Assembly (NCBI RefSeq): GCF_026341035.1
Contig: NZ_JAPEOQ010000002.1
Location: 3,720,001 to 3,784,000 of the forward strand
Reading direction: 5' to 3'
Length of the DNA: 64,000 bases
From: Streptomyces sp. NBC_01016
Lineage (GTDB): Bacteria > Actinomycetota > Actinomycetes > Streptomycetales > Streptomycetaceae
Part shown: positions 34,428 through 42,565 of the stretch, piece after piece
Position numbering within the stretch: position 1 is the stretch's first letter
How the letters are laid out: each line of letters opens with the position of its first letter
Notes under the pieces: model-generated
Database searches by the model: none
Told to the model about the DNA's origin: nothing
What the model saw: only the letters and a program-made list of their open reading frames with translations
Position numbers and translations under genes: made by a program

Positions 34428-35975
34428 ATGACGAGGTCACCTTTCCCCAAGCTCTCGGCTCCGCTCGAGCAGGGGAGGCCCCATTCCGAGGCCGCCAGCA
34501 GCACCGTCGACGGAGTCCTGCGCCGCAGCGCGCGCCGCACCCCGGAGCGCGTCGCCCTGCGCTACGGGCCGCGCTCATGGACGTACGGGGAGCTGGACGA
34601 CGCCGTGTCCCGCGCGGCCGGGGTCCTGCGCGGCGAGGGCCTCGCGCCGGGCGACCGGGTCGGCGCCTACGGGCACAACTCGGACGCGTACCTGATCGGC
34701 TTTCTGGCCTGCACCCGCGCCGGGCTCGTGCACGTCCCGGTCAACCAGAATCTGACCGGCGACGACCTCGCGTACATCGTGCGGCAGTCCGGCGCCTCGC
34801 TCGTCCTCGCCGACCCCGGCATCGCGGACCGGCTCCCCGGCGACGTACCGGTGCTGCCGCTGCGCGACGCGGACGAGGCACTGCTCACGCGGCTCGCGGC
34901 TAGCGCGCCGTACGACGGAGAGTCTCCGGGCGCCGACGACCTGGCGCAGCTCCTCTACACGTCCGGGACCACCGCACTGCCCAAGGGCGCCCGGATGACG
35001 CACCGCGCGCTCGTCCACGAGTACGTGAGCGCCATCCACGCGCTCGACCTCAAGGAGACGGACCGGCCGGTGCACGCGCTGCCGCTGTACCACTCGGCGC
35101 AGATGCACGTGTTCCTGCTGCCGTACCTGGCGGTGGGCGCCACCAACACGATCCTCGACGCGCCGGCCGCCGACCGGGTCTTTGACCTCGTGGAGGCGGG
35201 GGACGCGGACAGCCTGTTCGCGCCGCCGACGGTGTGGATCGGGCTCTCCCAGCACCCCGAGTTCGCCGCCCGCGACCTGAGCGGGCTGCGCAAGGCGTAC
35301 TACGGAGCCTCGATCATGCCGGTCCCGGTGCTCGAACGGCTGCGGGCCCGGCTGCCGGGACTCGCCTTCTACAACTGCTTCGGGCAGAGCGAGATCGGTC
35401 CGCTCGCCACCGTCCTCGGGCCCGACGAGCACGAGGGGCGGATGGACTCGTGCGGGCGTCCGGTGCTGTTTGTCGAGGCGAAGGTCGTCGACGACGAGGG
35501 CAAGGACGTGCCCGACGGCACGCCCGGCGAGGTCGTCTACCGCTCCCCGCAACTGTGCGACGGCTACTGGGACAAGCCGGAGGAGACCGAACAGGCCTTC
35601 CGGGACGGCTGGTTCAGGTCCGGAGACCTCGCGGTGCGCGACAGCGAGGGCTACTTCACCGTCGTCGACCGGGTGAAGGACGTCATCAACTCCGGCGGCG
35701 TGCTCGTCGCCTCACGCCAGGTCGAGGACGCCCTCTACACCCACCCGGCCGTCGCAGAGACCGCCGTCGTCGGACTGCCCGACGAGCGCTGGATCGAGGC
35801 GGTCACGGCGGTCGTGGTGCGGTCCGCGGACGTCACGGAGGAGGACCTGATCGCCCACGCGCGCGAGCAGCTCGCCCACTTCAAGGCACCCAAGAGGATC
35901 GTCTTCGTGGACGAACTCCCACGGAACGCCTCCGGCAAGATCCTCAAGCGGGAGCTGCGGGACCGGTTCGCGTGA
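34428..35975 (+). CDS. Acyl-CoA ligase with a repeat-derived N-terminus
   Basis: AMP-forming ligase of 515 residues with YTSGTTALPKGARMTH near 174, a GQSEIGP motif near 320, VDRVKDVINSGGVLV near 412 and the C-terminal Lys in NASGKILKREL. The conserved part begins at TVDGVLRRSARRTPERVAL (about residue 25). The first 20 residues, including SPFPKLSAPLEQGRP, are coded by an interspersed repeat also present at 41448-41491. The ATG at 34428 has AGGA at 34417-34420, and no other good start exists downstream. The acid substrate is unknown. It is convergent with paaK. Confidence 0.9.
   Translation: MTRSPFPKLSAPLEQGRPHSEAASSTVDGVLRRSARRTPERVALRYGPRSWTYGELDDAVSRAAGVLRGEGLAPGDRVGAYGHNSDAYLIGFLACTRAGLVHVPVNQNLTGDDLAYIVRQSGASLVLADPGIADRLPGDVPVLPLRDADEALLTRLAASAPYDGESPGADDLAQLLYTSGTTALPKGARMTHRALVHEYVSAIHALDLKETDRPVHALPLYHSAQMHVFLLPYLAVGATNTILDAPAADRVFDLVEAGDADSLFAPPTVWIGLSQHPEFAARDLSGLRKAYYGASIMPVPVLERLRARLPGLAFYNCFGQSEIGPLATVLGPDEHEGRMDSCGRPVLFVEAKVVDDEGKDVPDGTPGEVVYRSPQLCDGYWDKPEETEQAFRDGWFRSGDLAVRDSEGYFTVVDRVKDVINSGGVLVASRQVEDALYTHPAVAETAVVGLPDERWIEAVTAVVVRSADVTEEDLIAHAREQLAHFKAPKRIVFVDELPRNASGKILKRELRDRFA
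34442..34485 (+). repeat. Interspersed 44-bp repeat, copy A, inside a coding region
   Basis: From TTTCCCCAAGCTCTCGG to GAGGCCCCATT, this copy matches 41448-41491 at 42 of 44 positions. The element can fold through CCCC/GGGG and GCTC/GAGC arms. It lies in frame at the start of the acyl-CoA ligase gene, coding residues 5-19 or so. Confidence 0.85.
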
Positions 35976-36002
35976 CGGAGCGGGGGAGTGGCGCAGGCCC
36001 GC

Positions 36003-37304
36003 TCAGGACTTCCGCTCGTCCACGATCCGCCTGATCTTCCCCACTGACCGCTCCAGCGACTCCGGCTCCACGATCTCCACGGCCACCGACACCCCCACCC
36101 CGTCCTTCATCCCGGCCGCGATGGCGCGTGCCGCAGCCTCCCGCTCCTGAGACGTCGCGTCGGGCCGGGCCTCGGCGCGCACGGTGAGCGCGTCCATGCG
36201 GCCCTCGCGGGTGAGGCGGAGCTGGAAGTGCGGAGCGACGCCGGGCGTGCGCAGCACGATCTCCTCGACCTGCGTGGGGAACAGGTTCACGCCCCGCAGG
36301 ATCACCATGTCGTCACTGCGCCCGGTGATCTTCTCCATGCGCCGGAACGCCGGCCGCGCCGTCCCCGGCAGCAGCCGCGTCAGGTCCCGCGTCCGGTACC
36401 GGACCACCGGCATCGCCTGCTTGGTCAGCGAGGTGAAGACCAGTTCGCCGTGCTCGCCCTCCGGCAGCACCTCACCCGTGATCGGGTCGACGATCTCCGG
36501 GTAGAACTGGTCCTCCCAGATGTGCAGCCCGTCCTTGGTCTCCACGGCTTCTTGAGCCACGCCAGGGCCCATGACCTCCGACAGACCGTAGATGTCGACC
36601 GCGTCGATCCCCGCCCGCTCCTCGATCTCACGCCGCATCTCCTCGGTCCACGGCTCCGCGCCGAAGATCCCGATCTTCAGAGAGCTGGTGCGCGGATCGA
36701 CGCCCTGGCGCTCGAACTCGTCGAGGAGCGTGAGCATGTACGAGGGCGTCACCATGATGATCTCGGGCTTCAGGTCCAGGATCAGCCGCACCTGGCGCGA
36801 CGTCATGCCACCGGACGCCGGAATCACCGTGCACCCGAGCCGCTCCGCCCCGTAGTGCGCGCCGAGACCGCCGGTGAACAGGCCGTACCCGTACGCCACA
36901 TGGACCTTGTGCCCCGGCCTGCCGCCCGCCGCGCGGATCGCCCGCGCCACCATGTCCGACCACATCGACAGATCGGCCTCGGTGTACCCGACGACCGTGG
37001 GCAGCCCCGTCGTGCCGCTCGACGCGTGCAGCCGCCGCACCTCGCTCTGCTCCACGGCGAACATCCCGAAGGGATAGTTGTCCCGCAGGTCCGCCTTGGT
37101 CGTGAACGGGAAGCGCCCCAGGTCCGCCAGCGTGCGGCAGTCCTCGGGCCGCACCCCCGCCTTGTCGAACGCCTCCCGGTAGAACGGCACCCGCTCGTAC
37201 ACCCGGTGCAGCGTCGAGCGCAGCCGCTCCAGCTGCAGCGCGCGCAGCTCGTCCGCGCCGAGCCGCTCTCCCTCGTCCCGCCAGTCCGTCGCCATCGACG
37301 CCAT
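36003..37304 (-). CDS. paaK: Phenylacetate-CoA ligase
   Basis: AMP-forming phenylacetate-CoA ligase of 433 residues, which makes phenylacetyl-CoA, the entry step of the aerobic phenylacetate pathway. PaaK hallmarks: LRSTLHRVYERVPFYREAFD at 29-48, RLHASSGTTGLPTVVGYT near 90-107, AYGYGLFTGGLGAHYGAE, PASGGMTSRQVRLILDLKP, IYGLSEVMGPGVA, and FRRMEKITGRSDDMVILRGV near 325. The length is normal. The ATG at 37304 has GGGAGAG 7 bp away. No paaABCDE genes are in the window, so the pathway must be completed elsewhere. Upstream lies an ACCGA/TCGGT dyad that may be its operator. Confidence 0.93.
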   Translation of the reverse strand: MASMATDWRDEGERLGADELRALQLERLRSTLHRVYERVPFYREAFDKAGVRPEDCRTLADLGRFPFTTKADLRDNYPFGMFAVEQSEVRRLHASSGTTGLPTVVGYTEADLSMWSDMVARAIRAAGGRPGHKVHVAYGYGLFTGGLGAHYGAERLGCTVIPASGGMTSRQVRLILDLKPEIIMVTPSYMLTLLDEFERQGVDPRTSSLKIGIFGAEPWTEEMRREIEERAGIDAVDIYGLSEVMGPGVAQEAVETKDGLHIWEDQFYPEIVDPITGEVLPEGEHGELVFTSLTKQAMPVVRYRTRDLTRLLPGTARPAFRRMEKITGRSDDMVILRGVNLFPTQVEEIVLRTPGVAPHFQLRLTREGRMDALTVRAEARPDATSQEREAAARAIAAGMKDGVGVSVAVEIVEPESLERSVGKIRRIVDERKS

Positions 37305-37327
37305 CGCACGCTCTCCCGAAACTCCCG

Positions 37328-37341
37328 ACCGATCATTCGGT
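37328..37341. promoter_or_regulatory. Dyad operator upstream of paaK
   Basis: ACCGATCATTCGGT has arms ACCGA and TCGGT around TCAT, 24 bp before the paaK start on the minus strand. TetR-type PaaR repressors of actinobacterial phenylacetate genes use ACCG/CGGT-type dyads; that this is a PaaR site is my inference. Confidence 0.45.
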
Positions 37342-37412
37342 TGCCCTGCTGTCGATCAGTAATTCAAGGAGTGACCGCAGTCGTCAAGACATGCGACGCT
37401 CCGGTTCCGGTG

Positions 37413-38201
37413 TCAGCGGGTGGCCGGGGGCTCCCAGACGTACGGCGTGGTGGTCCCGAGCGCCACGAACCCCAGGCGCTCCAGGATCGGCCGGCTGTAC
37501 GGCGTCGCGTCCACCTGGACGTACGCGAATCCGCGCTCGGCGGCGATGCGGACGCGGAACGCGACGAGCGAGCGGTAGATCCCGCGACCACGCCACTCGG
37601 GCACCGTGCCGCCGCCCCACAGGCTCGCGAAGGCCGTCCCCGGATGCAGCTCCATGCGGGCGGCGCTCACCGGCTCGTCGCCGTGCAGCGCCACGACCGC
37701 GGGGACCGTGTCCGGGTCCTGGGCCAGCTGGGTCCGAAGCTGGTGGCCGATGACCGAGCGGCCGGAGTCGAAGGCCAGCTCGTGCACCCGCTCCACCAGC
37801 TCGACCTGCTCCTCATCGGTGACCGGGAGCAGCCGGATCCCTTCGGGCGGCGCGGTGTCGACAGGTAGCGCGGCCGTCTCCGCGACGAGCAGCGTCTCCG
37901 GCTCCTCCGGTACGAACCCGGCGGCCTTGAGCCGGTCGGGAAGGTCGGAGGGGCGGTCGTGCGCGTACGTCTTCCACTCGAAACTCCGGCCCAACTCGCC
38001 GAAGAAGTCGACCTGTTCGGCGATCGCCGCGTCGGCGGAATCCTCGTCGAGGCCCGACCACAGCACCCCGTTCCACCCCGCCGCCGGGCCGACATGGCGC
38101 ACGACGGCGCCGACGCGCTCGACCCGCGCCCCGGGCTCGTCGGGCCCCGCCTCGCGCCGCATCTGCTGATCGAACAGGTCCCTGACCGTTGCGTGATTCA
38201 T
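37413..38201 (-). CDS. GNAT-family N-acetyltransferase
   Basis: GNAT protein of 262 residues. The acetyl-CoA motif is GGTVPEWRGRGIYRSLVAFR near 205-224, followed by AAERGFAYVQVDATPYSRPILERLGF near 228-253. The first 120 residues form a less conserved front half, so this may be a double-GNAT unit with only the second half competent. The substrate is unknown. ATG at 38201. Confidence 0.87.
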   Translation of the reverse strand: MNHATVRDLFDQQMRREAGPDEPGARVERVGAVVRHVGPAAGWNGVLWSGLDEDSADAAIAEQVDFFGELGRSFEWKTYAHDRPSDLPDRLKAAGFVPEEPETLLVAETAALPVDTAPPEGIRLLPVTDEEQVELVERVHELAFDSGRSVIGHQLRTQLAQDPDTVPAVVALHGDEPVSAARMELHPGTAFASLWGGGTVPEWRGRGIYRSLVAFRVRIAAERGFAYVQVDATPYSRPILERLGFVALGTTTPYVWEPPATR

Positions 38202-38285
38202 GCGCGAACTTCAGCACCGGGGCGACGGCCGGGCAACCGAGATAAATCCGACCGTGCCAAGGAACGCCCTTGCTATGGTGCGCCG

Positions 38286-38675
38286 ATGACATCGATCAAG
38301 AAGGTCCAGATCACCTTCGACTGCGCGGAGCCCGTGCGGGTCGCCCGTTTCTGGTGCGAGGTACTCGGATACGTCATGCCGCCCGGGGCCGACGAGGACG
38401 AGGCGTGGTCCGCCTGCGCCGACCCCCAGGGCGAGGGGCCCCGCTTCTTCTTCCAGCGCGTTCCGGAGGGGAAGGTCGTCAAGAACCGGGTGCACGTCGA
38501 CGTGCGGGCCGGGGTCGGCCTCGTCGGCGACGAGCGGCTCGCGGTGCTCGAAGCCGAGGCCGAGCGCCTGTACAAGCTCGGCGCGACGCACGTCCTGACG
38601 CAGCGCGCCGACGAGGAGAACGAGTCCTGCATCACGCTGCAGGACATCGAGGGCAACGAGTTCTGCCTCGACTGA
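38286..38675 (+). CDS. VOC-family (glyoxalase-like) protein
   Basis: Vicinal-oxygen-chelate protein of 129 residues. Signatures are VQITFDCAEPVRVARFWCEVLGY at the start, FFFQRVPEGKVVKNRVHVDV near 49-68 and the end LQDIEGNEFCLD. The Glu in GNEFCLD and the His in HVDV are the usual metal positions. The role is unknown, perhaps in detoxification. The ATG at 38286 starts just after the divergent GNAT gene and converges on the FadD19-like gene. Confidence 0.87.
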   Translation: MTSIKKVQITFDCAEPVRVARFWCEVLGYVMPPGADEDEAWSACADPQGEGPRFFFQRVPEGKVVKNRVHVDVRAGVGLVGDERLAVLEAEAERLYKLGATHVLTQRADEENESCITLQDIEGNEFCLD

Positions 38676-38705
38676 GCCCCCTTGCGGAGGGGGTGCGGAG
38701 GGGGC

Positions 38706-40325
38706 CTACGCGTTCCCCTCCGCCGCCACCGACCGCGCCCACCGGTAGTCCGCCTTGCCGCTCGGCGAGCGCTGGATGGTGTCCGTCACCACCAGCTGGC
38801 GGGGGATCTTGTAACCGGCGAGGTGGCTGCGGCAGTGCGTCTGGACGGTGTCCAGGGTCAGCGGGTCCGCCCCGGCCATGAGTTGGACGACGGCCGCCAC
38901 ATGGTTGCCCCACTTCTCGTCCGGCACGCCGGCCACCAGCGCGTCGTAGATGTCCGGGTGGGACTTGAGTGCCTGCTCGACCTCCTCCGGGTACACCTTC
39001 TCGCCGCCCGTGTTGATGCACTGCGAGCCGCGCCCGAGGACCGTGACGATGCCCTGCTCGTCGACCGTCGCCATGTCACCGAGCAGTACCCAGCGCTCGT
39101 CGCCCTTCTGGAAGAACGTCTCGGCGGTCTTCGCGGGGTCGTTGTAGTAGCCGAGCGGTACGTGCCCGCGCTGCGCGATCCGCCCCACCTCGCCGACCGC
39201 GACCGGCTCGTACGTGATCGGGTCCACCACCTGCGTACGGGAGTTGACCCGGACATGGAAGCCGGCGCCCGCGCCCGAGCCGGCCGTCGCCGTGCCGTTG
39301 AAGCCGGACTCGGACGAGCCGAAGTTGTTGAGCAGCATGGTGTTCGGCACCAGCTCCTGGAACTGGGCGCGCACCGTGTCCGACATGATCGCGCCCGAGG
39401 ACGAGACGCTGAACATCGACGAGCAGTCCGTGCCCTTCAGTGGCCCCTTCAGCGCGTCGATGAGCGGGCGCAGCATCGCGTCGCCCACGAGGGACACGCT
39501 CGTCACCTTCTCCTTCTCGATGGTGCGCAGCACGTCCTCAGGGGCGAACTTGCGGTGGATGACGACGCGTTGGCCGAAGTTGAAGCCGATGAAGGCCGTG
39601 AGGGTCGATGTGCCGTGCATCAGCGGGGGAGTGGGGAAGAAGGTGATGCCGTCGCCGCCCGCCGCCACGCGCTCGGCCAGCTCCTCCGGCCGTGACACGG
39701 GCTCGCCCGTGGGTGCCCCGCCGCCGAGGCCCGCGAAGAACAGGTCCTCCTGGCGCCACATCACACCCTTCGGCATGCCCGTGGTGCCGCCGGTGTAGAT
39801 GATGAACTGGTCGTCGGGGGAGCGCGGCGCGAAGCCGCGTTCGGGGGAGGACTGCGCGGTCGCCTCCTCGAAGTCCACCGCCTTCAGCGGCGGCGCGTCC
39901 GCCTCGGGGGCGCCTACGCGCACCAGGTGACGCAGCTTCTCGGCGCGCGGCAGCGCCGCCGCCACGCGCGGCGTGAACTCCGTGTCGAAGACGAGGGCCG
40001 TGAGATCCGCGTCCTGGTAGAGGTAGGCCAACTCCTCCTCCACGTACCGGTAGTTCACATTCACCGGGACGGCCCGCGCCTTGACGCAGCCGAGCGCCGT
40101 CTGCAGGTACTCGATGCCGTTGTAGAGGTGCAGGCCCACGTGCTCGCCGGGGCGTATCCCGGCCGCGATCAGGTGGTGTGCGACCCGGTTGGCCGCCGCG
40201 TCCAGCTGGGCGTACGTGAGCCGGCGCTCCGCGCCCGTACCGGGATGATCCACGTAGACGAGCGCCTCGCGGTCGGGGACCACGTCGACGACCGACTCGA
40301 ACAGGTCGGCAAGGTTGTACTCCAC
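38706..40325 (-). CDS. fadD19: FadD19-like steroid/acyl-CoA ligase
   Basis: AMP-forming CoA ligase of 539 residues. It follows FadD19 along its length: NLADLFESVVDVVPDRE, VNVNYRYVEEELAYLYQDAD, YTGGTTGMPKGVMWRQED, LVGDAMLRPLIDALKG, NNFGSSESGFNGT, LGRGSQCINTGGEKVYPEEV and SPSGKADYRWA. FadD19 in Rhodococcus and Mycobacterium activates sterol side-chain acids and is required for C-24-branched sterols. The GTG at 40325 has AGGAGGA at 40331-40337; the 573-residue frame to 40427 is not needed. It is divergent from an EchA19-like gene across a KstR-type operator, as fadD19/echA19 are in M. tuberculosis. The substrate assignment rests on similarity and context. Confidence 0.88.
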   Translation of the reverse strand: MEYNLADLFESVVDVVPDREALVYVDHPGTGAERRLTYAQLDAAANRVAHHLIAAGIRPGEHVGLHLYNGIEYLQTALGCVKARAVPVNVNYRYVEEELAYLYQDADLTALVFDTEFTPRVAAALPRAEKLRHLVRVGAPEADAPPLKAVDFEEATAQSSPERGFAPRSPDDQFIIYTGGTTGMPKGVMWRQEDLFFAGLGGGAPTGEPVSRPEELAERVAAGGDGITFFPTPPLMHGTSTLTAFIGFNFGQRVVIHRKFAPEDVLRTIEKEKVTSVSLVGDAMLRPLIDALKGPLKGTDCSSMFSVSSSGAIMSDTVRAQFQELVPNTMLLNNFGSSESGFNGTATAGSGAGAGFHVRVNSRTQVVDPITYEPVAVGEVGRIAQRGHVPLGYYNDPAKTAETFFQKGDERWVLLGDMATVDEQGIVTVLGRGSQCINTGGEKVYPEEVEQALKSHPDIYDALVAGVPDEKWGNHVAAVVQLMAGADPLTLDTVQTHCRSHLAGYKIPRQLVVTDTIQRSPSGKADYRWARSVAAEGNA

Positions 40326-40433
40326 CGCGCTCCTCCTGATCCAGATGATCCAGGGCCGGATGTCTCCCGGGCGCCTTCTGGCCGTCATCAGAACAGAACC
40401 GGGAGTAAGGGGGAAGGGCCTCCGCACAAGAAA

Positions 40434-40450
40434 ACTGACTGAGTGTCAGA
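40434..40450. promoter_or_regulatory. CTGAC/GTCAG dyad between the fadD19- and echA19-like genes
   Basis: ACTGACTGAGTGTCAGA has 5-bp arms CTGAC and GTCAG with a 5-bp spacer. It resembles the dyad at 28864-28880. It sits 108 bp from the FadD19-like start and 74 bp from the EchA19-like start. Confidence 0.4.
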
Positions 40451-40477
40451 AAACTCTTGAACTGGCACGTGCCCTAC

Positions 40478-40491
40478 TGCAACCTGTTCCA
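40478..40491. promoter_or_regulatory. KstR-type operator between the divergent fadD19- and echA19-like genes
   Basis: TGCAACCTGTTCCA matches all eight fixed bases of TNNAACNNGTTNNA. It is 33 bp upstream of the EchA19-like ATG and also in the FadD19-like promoter region. A second match lies before the FadE26-like gene, and the targets are those expected for KstR, so chance is unlikely. Confidence 0.7.
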
Positions 40492-40524
40492 GGTCCGAGG
40501 CTGCGGCTGACTGGAGGACCCCTC

Positions 40525-41325
40525 ATGGGTGGGACCGAACATCTCGACGTCCGGCGCGAGGGCGCCACGCTCGTACTGACGCTCAACAGGCCGGAGGCCA
40601 AGAACGCGCTGTCCCTGCCGATGCTCGTCGGCCTCTACGACGGGTGGCTGGAGGCCGACGCGGACGACTCGATCCGCTCCATCGTGCTCACCGGGGCGGG
40701 CGGTGCGTTCTGCGCCGGCATGGACCTCAAGGCCCTCGCGGGCAAGGGGATGGAGGGCGAGCACTACCGGGACCGGCTCAAGGCCGACCCCGACCTGCAC
40801 TGGAAGGCGATGCTGCGCCACCACCGGCCGCGCAAACCCGTCATCGCGGCCGTCGAGGGACACTGCGTCGCGGGCGGCACCGAGATCCTCCAGGGCACGG
40901 ACATCCGGGTGGCGGGGGAGTCGGCGACGTTCGGGCTCTTCGAGGTCAAGCGCGGCCTGTTCCCCATCGGTGGCTCGACGGTGCGGCTGCCGCGCCAGGT
41001 TCCCCGTACCCACGCCCTGGAGATGCTGCTGACCGGGCGGCCCTACCCGGCGCCGGAGGCCGCGGCGATCGGGCTCGTCGGGCGTGTGGTGCCCGACGGC
41101 ACCGCGCTGGACGTGGCGCTGGAGATCGCCGAACAGATCAACGCGTGCGGCCCGTTGGCCGTCGAGGCGGTCAAGGCGTCCGTCTACGAAACCGCCGAGA
41201 TGACCGAAACGGACGGTCTCGCCTCGGAGTTGAAGCGCGGCTGGCCCATCTTCGACACCGCCGACGCGAAGGAAGGCGCCCGCGCGTTCGCGGAGAAGCG
41301 GCCCGCCGAGTTCCGGCGCGAGTGA
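40525..41325 (+). CDS. echA19: EchA19-like enoyl-CoA hydratase
   Basis: Crotonase-fold hydratase of 266 residues. AGGAFCAGMDLKALAG forms the oxyanion hole. The two catalytic glutamates are present in GGTEILQGTDIRVAGESA and FGLFEVKRGLFPIGGS. The end DAKEGARAFAEKRPAEF and the TEILQGTD motif match mycobacterial EchA19, which hydrates the sterol side-chain enoyl-CoA. The ATG at 40525 has GGAGGA about 7 bp away. The gene is divergent from the FadD19-like ligase and upstream of the DUF35-Ltp genes, from which a repeat-bearing 277-bp gap separates it. Confidence 0.9.
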   Translation: MGGTEHLDVRREGATLVLTLNRPEAKNALSLPMLVGLYDGWLEADADDSIRSIVLTGAGGAFCAGMDLKALAGKGMEGEHYRDRLKADPDLHWKAMLRHHRPRKPVIAAVEGHCVAGGTEILQGTDIRVAGESATFGLFEVKRGLFPIGGSTVRLPRQVPRTHALEMLLTGRPYPAPEAAAIGLVGRVVPDGTALDVALEIAEQINACGPLAVEAVKASVYETAEMTETDGLASELKRGWPIFDTADAKEGARAFAEKRPAEFRRE

Positions 41326-41447
41326 GGCCCCTAGGGCCCTTCTGGCGGATCTTGCCGGAGTCGCGTGCCCTGGCACGCACATCTGCGGCGTTGTCGTCGG
41401 TTGCCAACGCTCCGCGTTGTCGCCCTCCTCCGCCTTGCAGCTGCACG

Positions 41448-41491
41448 CTTCCCCAAGCTCTCGGCTTCGCTCGAGCAGGGGAGGCCCCATT
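41448..41491 (+). repeat. Interspersed 44-bp repeat, copy B, intergenic
   Basis: From CTTCCCCAAGCTCTCGG to GAGGCCCCATT. It is 42/44 identical to copy A at 34442-34485. Here it lies between the EchA19-like and DUF35 genes, where the rest of the 41326-41602 gap shows no gene. Sequences of this wording recur in streptomycete genomes. Confidence 0.85.
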
Positions 41492-41602
41492 ACCCCGCTC
41501 ACCGGCACCGAACATTCACGGCCGCCCGCATCCAGCCTGATCCGTCAGAAGGACCCTAGCCGTGCCATTCCGTCCCGTACGCCCATACGTCAAGGAGGCC
41601 TC

Positions 41603-42565
41603 ATGACATCCACCGCCCAACCGGAGGTGCTGCGCGCGCCGTTGGTCGTGGAGTTCCCGTTCACCCGCTCCCTCGGCCCCGTCCAGTCCGCCTTCCTCAG
41701 TGGTCTGCGCGACCGCACCGTCCTCGGCGTGCGGACCGGCGACGGGAAGGTCCTGGTGCCGCCGGTCGAGTACGACCCCGTGACCGCCGAGGAGATCCGC
41801 GACCTCGTCGAGGTCGGCGCCACCGGCACCGTCACCACCTGGGCCTGGAACCCCGAGCCGCGGCGCGGCCAGCCCCTCGACACCCCCTTCGCCTGGGTCC
41901 TGGTGCAGCTGGACGGCGCCGACACCGCCCTGCTGCACGCCCTCGACGCCCCGGGTCCCGACGCCGTGCACTCCGGCATGCGTGTGCGCGTCCGCTGGGC
42001 CGAGGAGCGCGAGGGCGCCATCACGGACATCGCGTGCTTCGAGCCGTACGAGGGTGACGACGCGCCCTCCCAACCGGTGCCGCACAGCGGCGAGTTCGAG
42101 GACGCCGTCACCGGCATCGTCGCCCCCGCCCGCCTCGACTACACCTACAGCCCGGGCGGCGCCCAGACCCGATACATCAACGCCCTGGCCGAGCGCCGCA
42201 CCGTCGGTGAGCGCTGCCCCTCCTGCCGCAAGGTCTACATCCCGCCGCGCGGCGCCTGCCCCACCTGCGGCGTCGCCACCGAGGAAGCGGTCGAGGTCGG
42301 GCCCGGCGGCACCGTCACCACGTACTGCATCGTGAACATCAAGGCGAAGAACCTCGACATCGAAGTCCCGTACGTCTATGCCCACATCGCCCTCGACGGC
42401 GCCGACCTCGCCCTGCACGGCCGCATCGGGGGCATCCCGTACGACCAGGTGCGCATGGGTCTGCGCGTCGAGCCCGTGTGGACGGAGGGCGGGCGCTACC
42501 CGGACCACTACCGGCCCACCGGTGAACCCGACGCCGATTACGAGACGTACAAGGAGATGATCTGA
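41603..42565 (+). CDS. DUF35 OB-fold/zinc-ribbon protein, partner of Ltp-type proteins
   Basis: Protein of 320 residues made of two DUF35-like halves. The first ~155 residues carry an OB-fold only. The second has a rubredoxin-like zinc ribbon, CPSC then CPTC (about 206-224), followed by an OB-fold (GGTVTTYCIVNIK). In steroid catabolism DUF35 domains bind thiolase-fold proteins; the DUF35 part of ChsH2 binds aldolase Ltp2. The M. tuberculosis counterpart in the same place is Rv3521, before ltp4 and ltp3. The ATG at 41603 has AAGGAGG at 41592-41598. The stop overlaps the next start (TGATG). It likely forms a complex with the two following proteins. Confidence 0.88.
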   Translation: MTSTAQPEVLRAPLVVEFPFTRSLGPVQSAFLSGLRDRTVLGVRTGDGKVLVPPVEYDPVTAEEIRDLVEVGATGTVTTWAWNPEPRRGQPLDTPFAWVLVQLDGADTALLHALDAPGPDAVHSGMRVRVRWAEEREGAITDIACFEPYEGDDAPSQPVPHSGEFEDAVTGIVAPARLDYTYSPGGAQTRYINALAERRTVGERCPSCRKVYIPPRGACPTCGVATEEAVEVGPGGTVTTYCIVNIKAKNLDIEVPYVYAHIALDGADLALHGRIGGIPYDQVRMGLRVEPVWTEGGRYPDHYRPTGEPDADYETYKEMI

